A DNA stretch of 42,500 nt from Prorocentrum cordatum (GCA_963575745.1 CAUYUJ010021664.1:12501-55000); one strand, 5' to 3'; counted from the first letter of the stretch, positions 1-11,660 are shown. The notes: generated by a model not told the origin, from the sequence alone. A program made the numbers and translations.

Positions 1-2246
1 AAAATCTAACGAGAGAGGAAGTCCAACGCGAGAGCGCGATTCTGTATGATTTTTGACAACGTCCCGCGCGAGAGCGCGATTTGGGAATACATCGTGAGAA
101 AGTATCAGGCGGGAGCCGCTGTCGTTGTAGACTGGGGGGCAAAGTCCAAGGTCTCAGTTTGGTACCCCCACATTGTTTTTTGTAAGAAGCACGGTGCGGG
201 CCCCGAAAGGAGGAGCATTTTAATTGACCAATAAAACGGTTACAGAAGAGGGGATATCAAGAGCTTGTATGTTCAATAATTATTAAAAGATTCATACTTA
301 TAAGAAGAAGAAGAAGAAGAAGAGTAATACCAATAATCATGCATACATGTGTATATATGTGTATATATTATGTGCACATGTATGTGTAAATATAAACAAT
401 AGCAACAGCAACAACAACAAACAGTTTGAGACTATTCGCTCTTACCCGCACGCGATACACTCAACACGTATATCCCAAACCCTCGGTACTTGCCCTTTTC
501 GTCTTCGATCGCCTTCGGGTGCATATTTGTCTTACCTGCGACGTGTATTGCATGCAGCCCTTACGGCAAGGGGGGGGGAGGATGGATGGAAGGAAGGGAC
601 AAGGGGAGGGGAACAGGTTGGAGCACGAGAGAAAAAGTAGCAGGACGGGGGCTAGGAGCAAAAAGCACGTGGCAGAACCAGACGGGCAGACCGGACGGGT
701 AGACCCTAACGGGCGGGTCGGGAAGGCGGGCCCAGGCGGCCAGGTCGAGCAGGCGGATTGTTGAAGCGTGCGTCCTACATGAATCGCGAGGGCGTCTCGG
801 CCGACAGCTCGATTCCTAAGTAAATTCTGAGATTGGCCAAAGCGAGAGCGTGATTCCTGAGTGTCGAGGGCGCGGTGTCGGCATGAATCGCGAGGAAGTC
901 CCACGCGAAAGCGCGATTTATGCATAAAGTGTGAGGGCGTCCCGCGCGAGAGCGAGATGTGGGAATACATTGTGAGGAAATATCAGGCGGGAGCCGTGGT
1001 TGCTACATTTCGGGGGCCAGGGGTCCAATTCTGAGACCCAAGATTTCCTTTACAAAAAAACAGGGTGCGAGCTCTGGGAACGGCACTTCATGTTTGTTGT
1101 TCTTCTTATAAGAAATGCGCCCCGGAGGGGGGATTAACGATGATTATTCTTCAGTCGTGAGAGTTCAACAACAGCAGTCACAAGTTTCAGACTGCTCGCT
1201 CTTATCTGCTCGCGGGCCACTTAACACGTATATCCCAAACCCTCGGTACCCGCCTTTTTTTGTCTTCGATCGCACCCCCTTGGGGGTGAACGCGTATCCT
1301 TCTTACCTGCAGCGTGTATTTCGTTCAGTCCCTTAGGCAGGGGAAGGGAGGACGGATGGAAGAAAGGGAAAAAGGGAAGGGAGGAGGAGGGAGCACGGGA
1401 GAGAATAGCACGAAGGGGACTAGGAGCACAAAACACGTGGCAGAACCAAACGGGCAATTGGGACGGATAGACCCGAACGGGCGGGTCGGGAACGCGGGCT
1501 CAGGCGGCCAAGTCGAGCAGGCGGGTTGCTGAAGCGTGCGTCCTGCATGAATCGCGAGGGAGTCTCGAGCGATCGCGCGATTCCCAAATAAATCATGAGG
1601 AGATCCACAGGGAGAGCTTAATTCCTGAGTGTCCAGGGCGCAGCGTCCGAGTAAATGGCGAGAGAGTCCCACGCAAGAGTTCGATTCCCGTATACATTAC
1701 GAAGACGTCCCGTGCGAGAGTTCAGTTGACAAAAGCACAATGTGCCCCAGAGTGGAGACCAACAATATATCTCTTTGGAATGAGAACTCAACAACAAGAA
1801 CAACAACAAGAACAACAACAACAGCAGCAACACCAACAAAATTAGCAGCAACCGCAATCACAACAACAAGAACAATACGAATAACAGTAATAAGAACAAC
1901 AACAACCAGTTTAATACGGTTCGTTATTATCTGCTCGCGTGCCACTCGCTACGCTATCCCAAATCCCCGATACCCGCCATGGTAGTTTTCGATCTTGCCC
2001 CCATTAGGGGTATATCATTATTACCAGCAGCGCGCATGTCGTGCAGCCCCTGGGGCATGGGCAGAGGGGACGGAGGGAAGCAAGGGAAAAGGGGAGGGAG
2101 GAGGATGGAGCACGAGAGAAGATAACAAAAGAGCGGCTAGAAACATAAAAACATGGTAGAACCAAACAGGCAGACAGGGCGGGTTGACCCTAAGTGCCGG
2201 GTCGGGAAGGCGGGCCTGGGCGGCCAGGTCGAGCAGACGGGTTGTT

Positions 2247-2465
2247 GAAGCGTGCGCCCTGCATGAATCGCGAGGGGGTCTCGGGCGATAGCGCGATACC
2301 CGCATGAATCGTGAGGAGATCCACAGAGAAAACCTAGTTCCTAAGTGTCGAGGGCGCGGCGTCTGAGTAAATGACGAGAAAGTCCAGCGCAAGAGCGCGA
2401 TTCATGCATAAATTGTGAGGGCGTCCCGCGCGAGAGCGCGATTCGGGAATAACTTGTGAGGAAGT
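2247..2465 (+). repeat. 41-bp minisatellite block (clearest example)
   Basis: Four full 41-bp units and one truncated unit sit in tandem within one higher-order unit. A typical unit opens TGAATCGCGAGG and closes GAGCGCGATTCCTG, so its two ends are inverted copies of each other (GAATCGCG and CGCGATTC). Equivalent blocks occur at about 1-115, 775-990, 1545-1735, 3140-3230, 3665-3880 and 4435-4650. No spacers separate the units. Confidence 0.85.
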
Positions 2466-2626
2466 ATCAGGCGGGAGCCGCTGTTGTTGCAAACCGGGGG
2501 CCAGGGGCGCAGTTTGGTGGCATGTCTTTTCTTTTGTAAAAGAACAGGGTGTGAACCCCGGGAGAAACACGTCAATTTGAAAGATATCAGAGTTACAGGG
2601 CAGTGGGGTCAACAATACTTATTATT

Positions 2627-2822
2627 TAGAAATGGGAACAACAGCAGCAGCAGCAACATCGACAACCACAACAACGACAACAGCAACAACGACATCAACA
2701 ACAACAACAACCACAACCGTAACCACAACCACAATAACCACAACAACAACGAGAACGAGATCAACAGCTACAACAACAACCACAGCACATAACAACTACA
2801 ACAACAACAACAACAACAGCAT

Positions 2823-2861
<39 letters not shown>

Positions 2862-2882
2862 TAGCAGCAACACCAATATGAA
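2627..2882 (+). repeat. AAC/ACA trinucleotide microsatellite
   Basis: This is the longest of five imperfect CAA-type tracts in the satellite array. The others are near 395-422, 1786-1912, 3224-3360 and 4050-4112. All occupy the same place within the higher-order unit, so the microsatellite was part of the unit before it was amplified. Frames through it read as Asn, Thr or Gln runs and are not treated as genes. Confidence 0.9.
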
Positions 2883-4864
2883 CACTGGAGGTACATAATT
2901 CTGTTGCCTGCAACGTGTATTTCGTGCAGCCCCGCAAGACAGGGGAAGAGAGGAAGGATGGAAGGGAAGGACAAAGGGGGAGTGAACAGGTTGGAACACG
3001 AGACGGAGTAGCAGGAGGGGGGCTAGGAGCAGAAAGCACGTGGCAGGACCAGACGGGCAGATCGGGTCGGTAGACCTTAACGGGCGGGTCGGGAAGGCGG
3101 GCCCAGGCGGCTAGGTCGAGCAGACGAGTTGTTGAACCGTGCGTCCTGTATGAATCGCGAGGAAATTTCGAGCGATAGCGCGATTCCGAATCAAATCGTC
3201 AGGAGTTCCACTGCGAGGGCGTGGTTCCCAGCAACAACAGCGACAACTACAACAATAACGAAAATCGTGACAACAATCAGAACAACAATACCACCACCAC
3301 CAACAGCAACAATATGAACAACAACGACAACAACAACAACAACAGCAACAACAACAATCAGTTTAAGACACTTCACTCCTTTATGGTCGAAGGCCGCTCA
3401 ACACGTATATCCCAATTCATCGAAACCCGCCATCTTCGTTTTCGATCGTACACTCACTAGAGGTATACATCTCTCTTACCTGCGACGTGTATTTCGTGCA
3501 GCCCCGCAAGGCGGGGGAAGAGGGGATGCATGGAAGGAAGGGACAGGGGGAGGGAGGAGGATGGAACACGAGACGGAGTAGCGGGACGGGGTTAGGAGCA
3601 GAAAACACGTGGCAGAATTGGACCGGCAGATCGGGTGGGTAGACCCTAACGGGCGGGTCGGGTTGCTGAAGCGCGAATCCTGCAGGGATTGCGAAGACAT
3701 TTCGAGCGATAACGCAATCCCCCAGTGATTCGAGAAGCGAGAGCGCGATTCCCGAGCGTCGAGGGCGAGGTGTCTGAATACATCGAGAGGAAGTTCCACG
3801 CGAGAGCGCGACTCCTGTATAAAGTGTGACGAAGTCCCGCGTAAGAGCGCGAGTTGGAAATCAATTGTGGGTAAGTATAGGGCGGGAGCTGTTGTTGGTG
3901 TAGGTCGGGGGCCAGGTGGTCAATCGGAGCCTCAAGGCTTTTCCTTGCACCAAACAGGGTGCGAGCCCCAGGAGGAGCACATTAATTGAAACGTACAATG
4001 TGCGCTGGATGGGTGGGGGTCAACAATATTGTTTCTGCAGTAGGTCTAGTTCAGCAACGACAGCAACAACCAACACAAAAACAAGCACAACCATAACAAA
4101 CAACGGCAACAGCCATTTTAAGACAGGTCGCTCGTTTTTGTTCGCGTGCCATTCAAAACGTATACCCCAAACCCTCGATACCTGCCCCCTTCGTCTTCGA
4201 TCGAACCCCCATCATGGGATATCTTCCGAACCTGCCACGCGCATTCAGTATAACCCCTAGCACACGGGAAAGGCAACCAAATCAAAGCAATAAAGAAGAT
4301 GAAGTAAAGCACGAGAGCAATTAGCAGAAAGGGGGCAAAAGCAGACAGGTCAAGCGGGCAGACCCATAGCGGGCGGGTCGGGAAGGCGGGCGCATGCGGC
4401 CAGGTCGAGCAAGCGGGTTGCTGAAGCGTGAGTATTGCATGAATCGCGAGGAAGTCTCCAATGATAACGCGATGCCCAAGTGAATCGCTAGAAATCCACA
4501 GCGAGAGCGTGATTCCTGCGTGTCGAGGGCGCGGCGCTGGAGTAAATTGCGAGGGTGTCCCATGCGAGAACGCGGTTCCTGTATAATGTATGAAGAAGTC
4601 CCGCGCGAGAGCGCGATTGTGGAATTCATTGCGAGGAATTATCAGGCGGAAACCATTGTTGTTCTAGTTTTGGGGCCAAGGGCACAGTTTGGTGACCCCA
4701 CGCTTTCCCTCATGGAAACATGGTGCGGGCCCCGGGAGGGACACCTCAATTGCAACATACATTGGTTACCAGATGAGGGGATCAACAATGACTATTTTCC
4801 AAAAGTGAGAATTCAAGCAAACAAACAAACAAGCAAATCACATTGCTCAGCGGCTCGCCTCGCG

Positions 4865-4965
4865 CAGGGGCCGATGACGGTGCCCGAAATTGTCGCGAAG
4901 CACATGGAGGGCGCCAAGCACAAGAGGAAGTGGGAGCACAAGAAGGAGTGGTTGTTGGGAGGGGC
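4865..4965 (+). pseudogene. Zinc-finger half-exon remnant (histidine side)
   Basis: The frame reads TVPEIVAKHMEGAKHKRKWE. It carries the H-x5-H half of a U1/jaz-type C2H2 zinc finger, with His codons at 4901 and 4919, followed by a basic tail. No Cys pair lies upstream in frame. The stretch begins just after a possible 3' splice site (CTCGCGCAG ending at 4867), which fits an exon carrying only the second half of the finger. It sits just past the satellite array and no further exon is recognisable. It may be a stray exon of a real gene or a duplicated fragment. The motif is seen directly; gene status is inferred. Confidence 0.4.
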
Positions 4966-4969
4966 ATGG

Positions 4970-5650
4970 CTCACATCGATACACGGCGTTCCAGGAAAGG
5001 GGCCTTCGGCGCTTCTCGCCTTCGACAGAAGGGAAACTACGGCGGCCCCAGCGGCGAAAGGACGGCTGAATCAGACGGGAGTCAGAGCGATACGTTTAAC
5101 ACGTTTGGGCTCAGGAGTTCCGAATGTTGCAAGTGGCCAGTTTGCTGGCCATGATGTGAGGAGGGGAGGGCGAGAGGGAGGCCTAGGGCCTAGGATGCGG
5201 ATAAGTCGCCCCAGAGCGTTCCAGAGCGTCTCGGAGCATGCAGGAGCGCTCTGGGACGGCCGCGGGGCCCGATGCGCCTTTCAGACCCGCCGGCTCTCAG
5301 GAGTGCCCGGCTCATCCTCGTCCGAAGTTGTCTTCATCCTGCTTTCTTCTTCGTTTTCTCTGGGGAGGGAACGAGGGAGAGGGAGGAAAGAGAGTGGAGA
5401 GCCCCGTGGCGGGCAAGAGGGGTGAGGGGGGAAGGAAGGGAGGGAGGGAGGGCAGGCGGGATGGAGGGCAGACGGCAGTCGTCAATCCACCTTTCGTCCC
5501 CCTTCCCCCTTGCTCCTCCTCCCTTGGCCCTGTGCATCGCAATTGTCCTGTTTCCTCCTCTCTCGTTTCGCTCATCATCATCGGCAGCAGCAGGATCACC
5601 ACCACTCCCTCCTCGTCCTCGTCCCCCCATTGGCGTCTCGCGAAATTGCG
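4970..5650. other. No gene recognised; purine- and pyrimidine-rich DNA
   Basis: Open frames here overlap on both strands and give low-complexity Gly/Arg/Pro protein. 5340-5480 is GA-rich (GGGAGGGAACGAGGGAGAGG style), and 5480-5640 is C/T-rich with a short TCATCATCATC tract. I see no conserved domain or RNA gene. Confidence 0.6.
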
Positions 5651-5653
5651 TAA

Positions 5654-5956
5654 GGGAGATACGCTATAAGCGAGGATGAGTCCCCCTTAGAGCTGATCTC
5701 CGTCTCGCGCTACGTGTCGCACTCGGACTTTGGGGATCTCCTGACGCCGCATTGCCAGAGCAGCTACATCACAGCGCGCTGGGTGAGAGGGCACCTCGAT
5801 GCGGATGCCGCGGGGGCCAGGGGCGTCGCGCCCGAGGATCACGCTGGCAACGCGGACGCTGACCAGCTGGTGTGGGCCGCGGCGCGCGCTCAACTCCCCG
5901 CGCGGGCGCCCTGCACGCAACGGCAGGTGCAGCTGCATGCCGCCCGGGTGCTCTAG
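5654..5956 (+). pseudogene. RNase H C-terminal fragment (retroelement type)
   Basis: The frame between a stop at 5651 and the stop at 5954-5956 includes ITARWVRGHLDADAAGARG followed by DHAGNADADQL. This matches the end of RNase H domains: a W-V-x-G-H motif, then N-x-x-A-D with the last catalytic Asp. In the family, a spacer and a G-N-x-x-A-D element follow the His in just this way. The N-terminal half, with the first Asp and the Glu, is not recognisable upstream, and the frame has no convincing start codon. It is most likely the tail of a non-LTR retrotransposon RNase H. It could come from a host RNase H-like gene. Base composition resembles the GC-rich surroundings. Confidence 0.6.
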
Positions 5957-6440
5957 CGGCTGCTGGCGGCCGTGAAACTGGCCGCGCTGCGGGCCAAACG
6001 CGAGAGCTCGGGGCTGGAAGGCGGCTGGGCGCGCTGGCGTTGGAAAGGCGGGGCGCCGCGGCGGGCATCAGCCGCTTACCCAGCCAGCTCACGTGGCAGC
6101 GGCTGGCGCGCCAGCCTGGCAGGCGCCCCCTCAGCAGCGCGCCTGACGGTCACTGGTTTGCGCGGAAGGGCCTGCCGCAGCGAGGCGCCGCCGAGGCCGC
6201 CAGAGTTCTTTCGGGGGTGGCGCCTGGGCGGCATCGCGGGGCCTTGGTTGGATCGCTTGCATCCGGCGCGGGACGGTGGCCCTGCGGTGGTAAGCGCTGC
6301 CGGCCCCCCCTGGCCCTGGCTGGGTCACCGCGCAGACGCTTCGCGTCGCCGGGTTCCAAGAAGCAGGCCGGGGGGCCGAGCCCACCAGCGCGCCGCGCTG
6401 CGCCGGCGGCTCGCGTGATTAGCAGGGCTGCCGGAATGAG
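5957..6440 (+). other. GC-rich open stretch after the RNase H fragment
   Basis: All frames are nearly stop-free because of high GC. The continuation may be the C-terminal end of the same retroelement, but I cannot recognise a Cys/His motif or any other domain. It is listed so the interval is not taken for a gene. Confidence 0.35.
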
Positions 6441-7335
6441 TATCATGCCAGCCGCTCCGGGATGCGTTGCTGCGTGTTTCATGCCCCCCCCTCCCCACTT
6501 CCTCTTCCGTGCCACGGGCCTCCTTCGCGCTTACGTAAGTTGCAATTTCGGCCAATACCGTCTGAGCCGTCTCCGTCGGCCACGTTGTATAATGAGGTTG
6601 TTTTTATTGTCTGCCACGGCCCCAAACATACGTTGACCACATGCCGTGGCAGGACTTCGGTTATAATCGCGCGATCACATCAGCTACTTCGCCAGAGTGA
6701 TGCGTTTGCTCCGCCGATGGGCTTGCTTCTTGCGCCCCCCCCGCGCCAGAACCATGCCTCGTGCGAGTCGGACTATTTCCCTCCAGCTCGAAGGGCAGCG
6801 TACTTAATTTCGAGCCTCTCGGACTGGTTTGCTTCGTCCCCTACATTTGACCGTCCGTCCTCTCTCGCGTGGTTGGGCCCTTCCTCCTCCTATTCACCCT
6901 CGTCCTCCTCCCCCGCCCCCTCCTCGTCGTCATCGTCATCACCATTGTCATCATCACCATCATCATTTGGGACTGGCGTTCCTCCTTTCCTTCACCATTT
7001 ATTAACTACCCTCGTCCTCCTCCCCCATCCTCCCTTCTCGTTGTCCTCCTCCTTTTCTTCACCCCCCTCGTCATCCTCACCCTCCTTTTCCTTTACCTCC
7101 CCCCGCTACGACGACGACGTAGTTTGGGGTGCTTTTCTGTGTTGTGAAAATCCTCGTCGCCACCCACGGTCAGAGACTGTTCGGAAAAGTTGTTACTGGT
7201 AGCCTGGATGAACCACAGGAGGGGCCCAGGGGGCCAGCCCCAGCGGTCTTGTCACAACACCACGCCATGGGCGTTCCATACAGAGCGTCGTATCCGAGAG
7301 GCTCCAAGATGTCAGCGGATGCTGGGACGGAGGAG
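6441..7335. other. Pyrimidine-rich interval without a gene
   Basis: 6880-7120 is imperfect TCC/TCA/CTC repeat with a TCATCATCACCATC core. Frames give Ser/Pro- or Leu-rich low-complexity protein only. Nothing else is recognised. Confidence 0.6.
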
Positions 7336-7349
7336 AAGTAAGCTTGTAG

Positions 7350-7541
7350 TTGTTTGTTGCCTCTCTATCTCTCTCTTTATCTTTATGTGTTTTTTCATCT
7401 CTCTCTCTCTCTTTCTTTCTCTCTCTGTTCCTATATAGTTAAGTGTATACAGATGTCTCTCGCTATGTATGTATGTATATATGTATGTATCGTTATATCT
7501 ATATATATATATATATATATTTCTCATATGTGTTGTTGCTG

Positions 7542-7579
<38 letters not shown>

Positions 7580-7595
7580 TCTCTCTTCCCCCCTA
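7350..7595 (+). repeat. Compound CT and TA microsatellite
   Basis: CT-rich tracts (7366-7430 and 7543-7590) flank GTATGTATGTATATATG and a pure TA run near 7500-7520. The same CT plus TA pairing recurs near 11360-11565, 39640-39800 and 40700-40995. Confidence 0.9.
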
Positions 7596-7599
7596 TCCT

Positions 7600-8146
7600 T
7601 CCCCGCATATGTGTACGCAAATGTTTGTGAAATCGCACATTCGGGCCGAGGTTCGTACACATCCAGATCGGGGACGCAGGCAAAAACGTTCTGAATATGT
7701 TCGACCCGACACGCGTCACCAATATGATTGCGATTGCGGTGCACAGTTGTGTTGGGTACACACACGCACCAATGTCTCGGCGAATGCCTTCAGACAACTG
7801 CGTCTGACTGATATGCATACCCGTTTGGAGACCGCGCTTGCTTCAAATAGTGAAACGCAGAGTCGTTGACAATAGTTATGTCGTATTGGTGCGTGCAACA
7901 ATCATGTTGGAAAGTCGCTGGCAGCATTGAAGAACCCACGGATTGTTTTCAATTGGGCGCAAATTCATGGAAAGCATTGCACTTTTGAAATACACGTCAA
8001 ACGTGCTAACAATTCGCATTGGATGTTTGGGCCGTGACATCGCGATATGCGTGATGTGTGCGTCCGATGTTCAGATTTGTCCATGTCTCCCACGCGAAAA
8101 AGCCACTCAAAGATCCGCGGCGTCACCAACAATCGCCTGGGGGCTC
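7600..8146. other. No gene recognised
   Basis: This is a mixed-composition stretch of moderate GC. An open frame runs through it, but it is continuous with the microsatellite and gives no family signal. It forms the 5' flank of the spliced-leader relict. Confidence 0.5.
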
Positions 8147-8184
8147 TCCGTAGATATTTTGGCTCAAGCCCTTCTGGCTCAATC
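8147..8184 (+). other. Relict dinoflagellate spliced leader, probably double
   Basis: 8147-8168 matches the 22-nt dinoflagellate spliced leader at 20 positions; only bases 8-9 differ (AT for CC). It reads TCCGTAG, AT, then ATTTTGGCTCAAG. Directly after it, 8169-8184 reads CCCTTCTGGCTCAATC, which resembles a second, more decayed 3' part of the leader. It is known that retroposed trans-spliced mRNAs keep the leader in the genome, and that repeated rounds leave a truncated older copy behind a complete younger one. The inference is a retrogene 5' end read on the + strand. Confidence 0.75.
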
Positions 8185-8186
8185 GC

Positions 8187-8600
8187 TTGGCGAAAGACGC
8201 TTCGCACGAGCCAGACAAGGCGCTGCTGCTGGGGGAACGCCGACCGGCCGTCGCCGTTGTAGATTTTTCAGAACGGCGACGGCCTTGCGTCTTTCGAGAT
8301 CAACCGAGTGAAGAAGTAATCGATGCGCGATGCCTTTGTCGATGCGCTTGCCGGCATGCATGCAGGCCACACCTCAGGAATCGTAGACCAGCGCAGCGCG
8401 AAGCAGCAGCTGCATCTTTCGGTCAGCACACCGCGCCTTTCTTCCAACGCCCTGCGTGGTTTCAACCACCGCTCGAAACGATCGCCGACGCACTCTCAAT
8501 AATCATGTTTCTGGCGCCGCTGCCCGACTTTGTCCACTGTATCTGGAGCAGGTGGGCGGTGTAGCGTGGCGTCCATAGTCTTGCCCCGCTACACTAAAAA
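8187..8600 (+). pseudogene. Possible retrogene body, product unknown
   Basis: A frame opens directly after the leader relict and runs from 8187 to a stop at 8562-8564. It has no ATG near its start (it begins at a TTG) and no recognisable domain. It includes AVAVVDFSERRRPCVFR and a Cys/Arg-rich stretch. If the leader marks a retroposed mRNA, its coding region or 5' UTR should lie here. The lack of a clear start suggests it has decayed or that the insertion was truncated. No poly-A tract is evident downstream. Gene identity is unknown. Confidence 0.25.
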
Positions 8601-8664
8601 TGCCGCCGTTGTACCTGGCAGCCCAGAGCCTGAACACGTACTATTGGATTCTGTTTGGTGTTCA

Positions 8665-9128
8665 GACGCATCCGGAGGTGCATTGCCCCAAGGTGGTCCG
8701 GCCACTACCGCCTGAGACATCCTCGAAATTCTGATCTCGGATATGCCCTGAGTTCAGGTGTTCAGGCCACTTTCGCGTGAGACATCTCCCGAACTCTGAC
8801 CTCGGAGGTGCCCTGTCCCATGGTCATCCAGGCAATTTCGCCTGAGGCATCCTCGCAACTCTGGATTGAGACATGCCCTGAGCTCAAGTGTTCAAGGCAC
8901 TTTCGCCTGAGACATCCTCGCAACTCTGGGTTGCGAGAGGCCCTCAGGTGAGGTGGTCAGGCCACTGCCGCCTGAGACATCCTCCGAACTCTGACCTCGA
9001 AGATGCATTGCCCCAAGGTGGTCTGGCTACTTCCGCCTGAGACCCTCGTCACTCTGAGATGCGAGATGCCCTGAGCAGGATATCGCCACTACCGCCTGAG
9101 ACATCCTCACAACTCTGACATCTTGAGG
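8665..9128 (+). repeat. 65-bp minisatellite, about seven copies
   Basis: The marker CGCCTGAGACATCCTC recurs with its core near 8711, 8776, 8841, 8906, 8971, 9036 and 9095. The steps are therefore 65 bp, with a final 59. Each unit also carries CAACTCTGACCTCGGAGATG-like sequence and GTTCAGGCCACT. The period is not a multiple of three and no frame is conserved, so it is noncoding. Confidence 0.9.
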
Positions 9129-9154
9129 CCTCTTCGGGGGCCTCTTGAGCACTC

Positions 9155-9275
9155 CTTGGCCGCGGCACAGGAACAAAACCAGGCCAGAGCCCAGAAACGA
9201 AATCCAGAAACAAAACTTGGAACAAACCTTGAACACACACCTTGAAACAAAACCCTTGAAACAATTGTCCGGCTG
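9155..9275 (+). repeat. Short A-rich degenerate repeats
   Basis: Words such as AGAAACAAAACTTGG, CTTGAACACACAC and CTTGAAACAAAACCC repeat every 12-17 bp. The A-rich bias stands out from GC-rich neighbours. No gene is recognised. Confidence 0.5.
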
Positions 9276-10100
9276 TGAAGCCGCCTGTGGGTGAGCACCG
9301 CCAAATCATCAACCCATATGGCTGACCAGAAGCAGACATCAAGGGGAGCGCACATTATACCACAATCGTCCTCTCACATATCTGTATATATATAGATATA
9401 TGTGGGTCAGCATGTTGGCGATGCCCATTGTCAGTTTGAAACCAGGCCCCAGAATGACCTCGAGGTAGGGAGGGGCATGGTATTAATGTGGTGTGAGGAG
9501 CAAATCATGTGCAGACCAGCCGCTGCTCATCCAGGACAGCAACGGCAGCAATACATGGACGTCACCATTGAGACAAGGAGATACGAAGAAGACAGTGGCG
9601 CGAATTGTTGTCGGCCTCCCGTGGCGCAAGCGTTTCACTAGACATGCAAAGGTTGTCTTGAGTCCGTCGAGCTTGCGAGCACAGAGACAAAACATTTACA
9701 TAATGAGTTCTGGGGGATAATCGCCGCGCGGCACGGGTGAAGGGTGCGGGACTAGGGCCTCGGCGTCAGTGAAGACGGCCATTTGCCCGAGTTGCCTGAT
9801 GAGTACACCGTACAGTGCATCATTCAGGTGCCAGTTTCTGTCTCATTGCGGGAGGCGCCGGGAGGACAGAGGTTGGGGACGGAGGCATATCTCGAAGGTG
9901 TCACGCATGGAGAGCAGTTTGGACATAGCAGCACACCTCCTAGGTTAGGAGCATTTGCAAAGCCAGAGGAGTTTGGCAGCGGAAAGTATTTTCCATGAGG
10001 TGATCAGGTATTTTTCCGGGTGCGTCCTCGTACAGGGCTCCTAGCGCCATACCCGAAAAGTAATTTTTGACGTTTATCCCCACCAGCCCATCCAGAAACG
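9276..10100. other. No gene recognised
   Basis: Several 70-80-residue frames overlap here and none shows a family signature. A small TA tract (GTATATATATAGATATATG) lies at 9384-9402. Confidence 0.5.
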
Positions 10101-10109
10101 ATGCCCATG

Positions 10110-10650
10110 ATAGCCAACGGAGAGCCCTTGGGGGGCCTCCTGGGGGCCGCTTATGGGTTTCTTGGGGTCATCTCGGGAGACTCTTGAGGTTGTCTCGGGG
10201 GCCTCAGAAGCCCTCTTGGAGCCATCTTGAAAGAGATCGAGCAAAGCAGGGGAGGTCCTTAATTAGCTTCCCCCCTCGGAAGCCCCAAGAATCGCCTATC
10301 GGTCCCCTTTGGGAGCGCTCTTAGGGGTCGTCTTGGGGCTATCTTGGGCCTCTCTTGGGGCCCTCTTGGGCTCCCTTGGAGCCATCTTGAGGCCTCGGAA
10401 GGCCATCGAAAGCAAAAAGACGATAAGGCAACATTCATTGATTTCCTCTGGGTGGTTTTAGGATGTTGGCCTCTCGGGGTCCTCCGTGGAAGGCTCCGTG
10501 GCAACTTGGAGTCGTCTTGGAACGGTCTTGGGGCCTCTTGGAGCATCTTGGAAACAACATTGAGCCAGCTTGGGCTATCTTAGGCCATCTTGGGGGTCAT
10601 CTCGGGCTCTCTAAGACGCTCTTGGAGCCATCTTAAGCCCAAGAGGACCC
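10110..10650 (-). repeat. GGCC-AAG array with 10-11 bp spacing
   Basis: Read on the + strand, motifs such as CTCTTGGGG, CATCTTGAGG and GTCTCGGGGG recur about every 10-11 bp. On the minus strand they read CCCAAGA-type words. The same family lies in the opposite sense at 15290-15360, 30640-31000, 32740-33120, 38572-38910, 39860-40080 and 40220-40285. Copies vary freely in sequence while the spacing holds. Frames through the array are spurious. Confidence 0.7.
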
Positions 10651-11660
10651 TCTGGCACCTCGCGAAATCCCCCTCCAGGTCCAGGGGAGGGAGTAAGGGA
10701 GGGGTCAACCCCTCCCCGAAGGGGAAGAAGGGGGTTGAAAGAGGAACCGCCCTAGACCACTTACGCCCAGAGGGCTGGTGGGATTCATCCACATATGCGG
10801 CATACAAGCGGTTGGTCCACGCACGATGTGTGCATCCAGCAGTGTGCAGATGGAAAGAAATAGGGGTGGCGGAGAAAGAAGAGAGAAGGAGAGGGAGAGA
10901 TGGGCGAGAGGAGAGAGAGAGATCGCGTGGGAGAGGGAAATATAGAGAGATTAGAAAAAGTGAGAGGGAGAGAGAGAAAGAAAGGAGTGATGATAGTTGT
11001 TGGCAGGAGTGATTAGTGGTGAGAGCTAAGTGTTTTTTTAAGCAGGGGTTGTAAAGGAGGTGGAGACGCATACAATTACAAAGTAGTGAACATGTGCGCA
11101 TGTAGATACAACTGCTGGGACAAATCGTAGCGGCATGCATTGTTGTAAGTGCCAAACATCAAGGTAGTTTGGGGCACAGAGACACGCAGGCATATTTTGA
11201 TTGACGAGATTGGCGGTGAGAAAGGGGGAGAGAGAGATGGAGAGAAAGAGAGAGAGAGAGGGAGAGAAAGAGAGAGAGGAAGAGATAAGAAGAAAGGGAT
11301 GACTATGTGCACGTAGACATCGGTTTCAGGCAATAGCGACAGCAAGAGGTAGCGATATCTGTAGATACATATATATATATAACAGCGTGGAAACTGTAGC
11401 AACAATGCAGTGCGATCGATACAGAAAGAAGGCTCAGGTGTGCATGTGTCGAGAACCCTTTACCTATGCATATATACATATATATATATATATAGAGAGA
11501 GAGAGAATGAGACACGCACTGACGCTTACATAAGATTACATATAGAAAGAGAGAGAGAGAGAGACACACAGAAAGCAAGGTAGGCATAAAGGACTGTCAG
11601 CGAGCAAATCAGCATTCCCCAAACAGTGCTTTCGCTTACGAGCTCTCGATCTCGCTGCAG
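10651..11660. other. Purine microsatellites, no gene
   Basis: GA-rich tracts lie at 10855-11000 and 11222-11290. TA runs lie near 11364-11380 and 11468-11494, and GA tracts follow at 11495-11565. The minus-strand Ser/Leu-rich frames come from these tracts. Confidence 0.7.

Larger units (their letters stand above)
1..4850 (+). repeat. Nested satellite array, units 0.57-0.89 kb
   Basis: Six to seven diverged copies of a composite unit lie head to tail. Each unit has, in order, a block of 41-bp subrepeats, a unique stretch that includes a CAGGGTGCGAGCCCCGGGAG-like line, an AAC-rich microsatellite, a segment with CGTATATCCCAAACCCTCGG, a purine-rich GGAAGGAAGGGA stretch, and a GC block around ACGGGCGGGTCGGGAAGG. 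The GC block recurs near 690, 1460, 2180, 3065, 3635 and 4365, so spacing varies from about 570 to 890 bp. Most of the variation comes from microsatellite length and lost pieces. The window opens inside a unit and the array ends near 4850. Short open frames across it are not conserved between units, so it is read as noncoding. Confidence 0.9.

Noticed and set aside
1-4850. 41-bp repeats with palindromic ends, at first sight CRISPR-like
   Set aside because: There are no unique spacers, the units are diverged and contiguous, no cas genes occur, and the context is eukaryotic.
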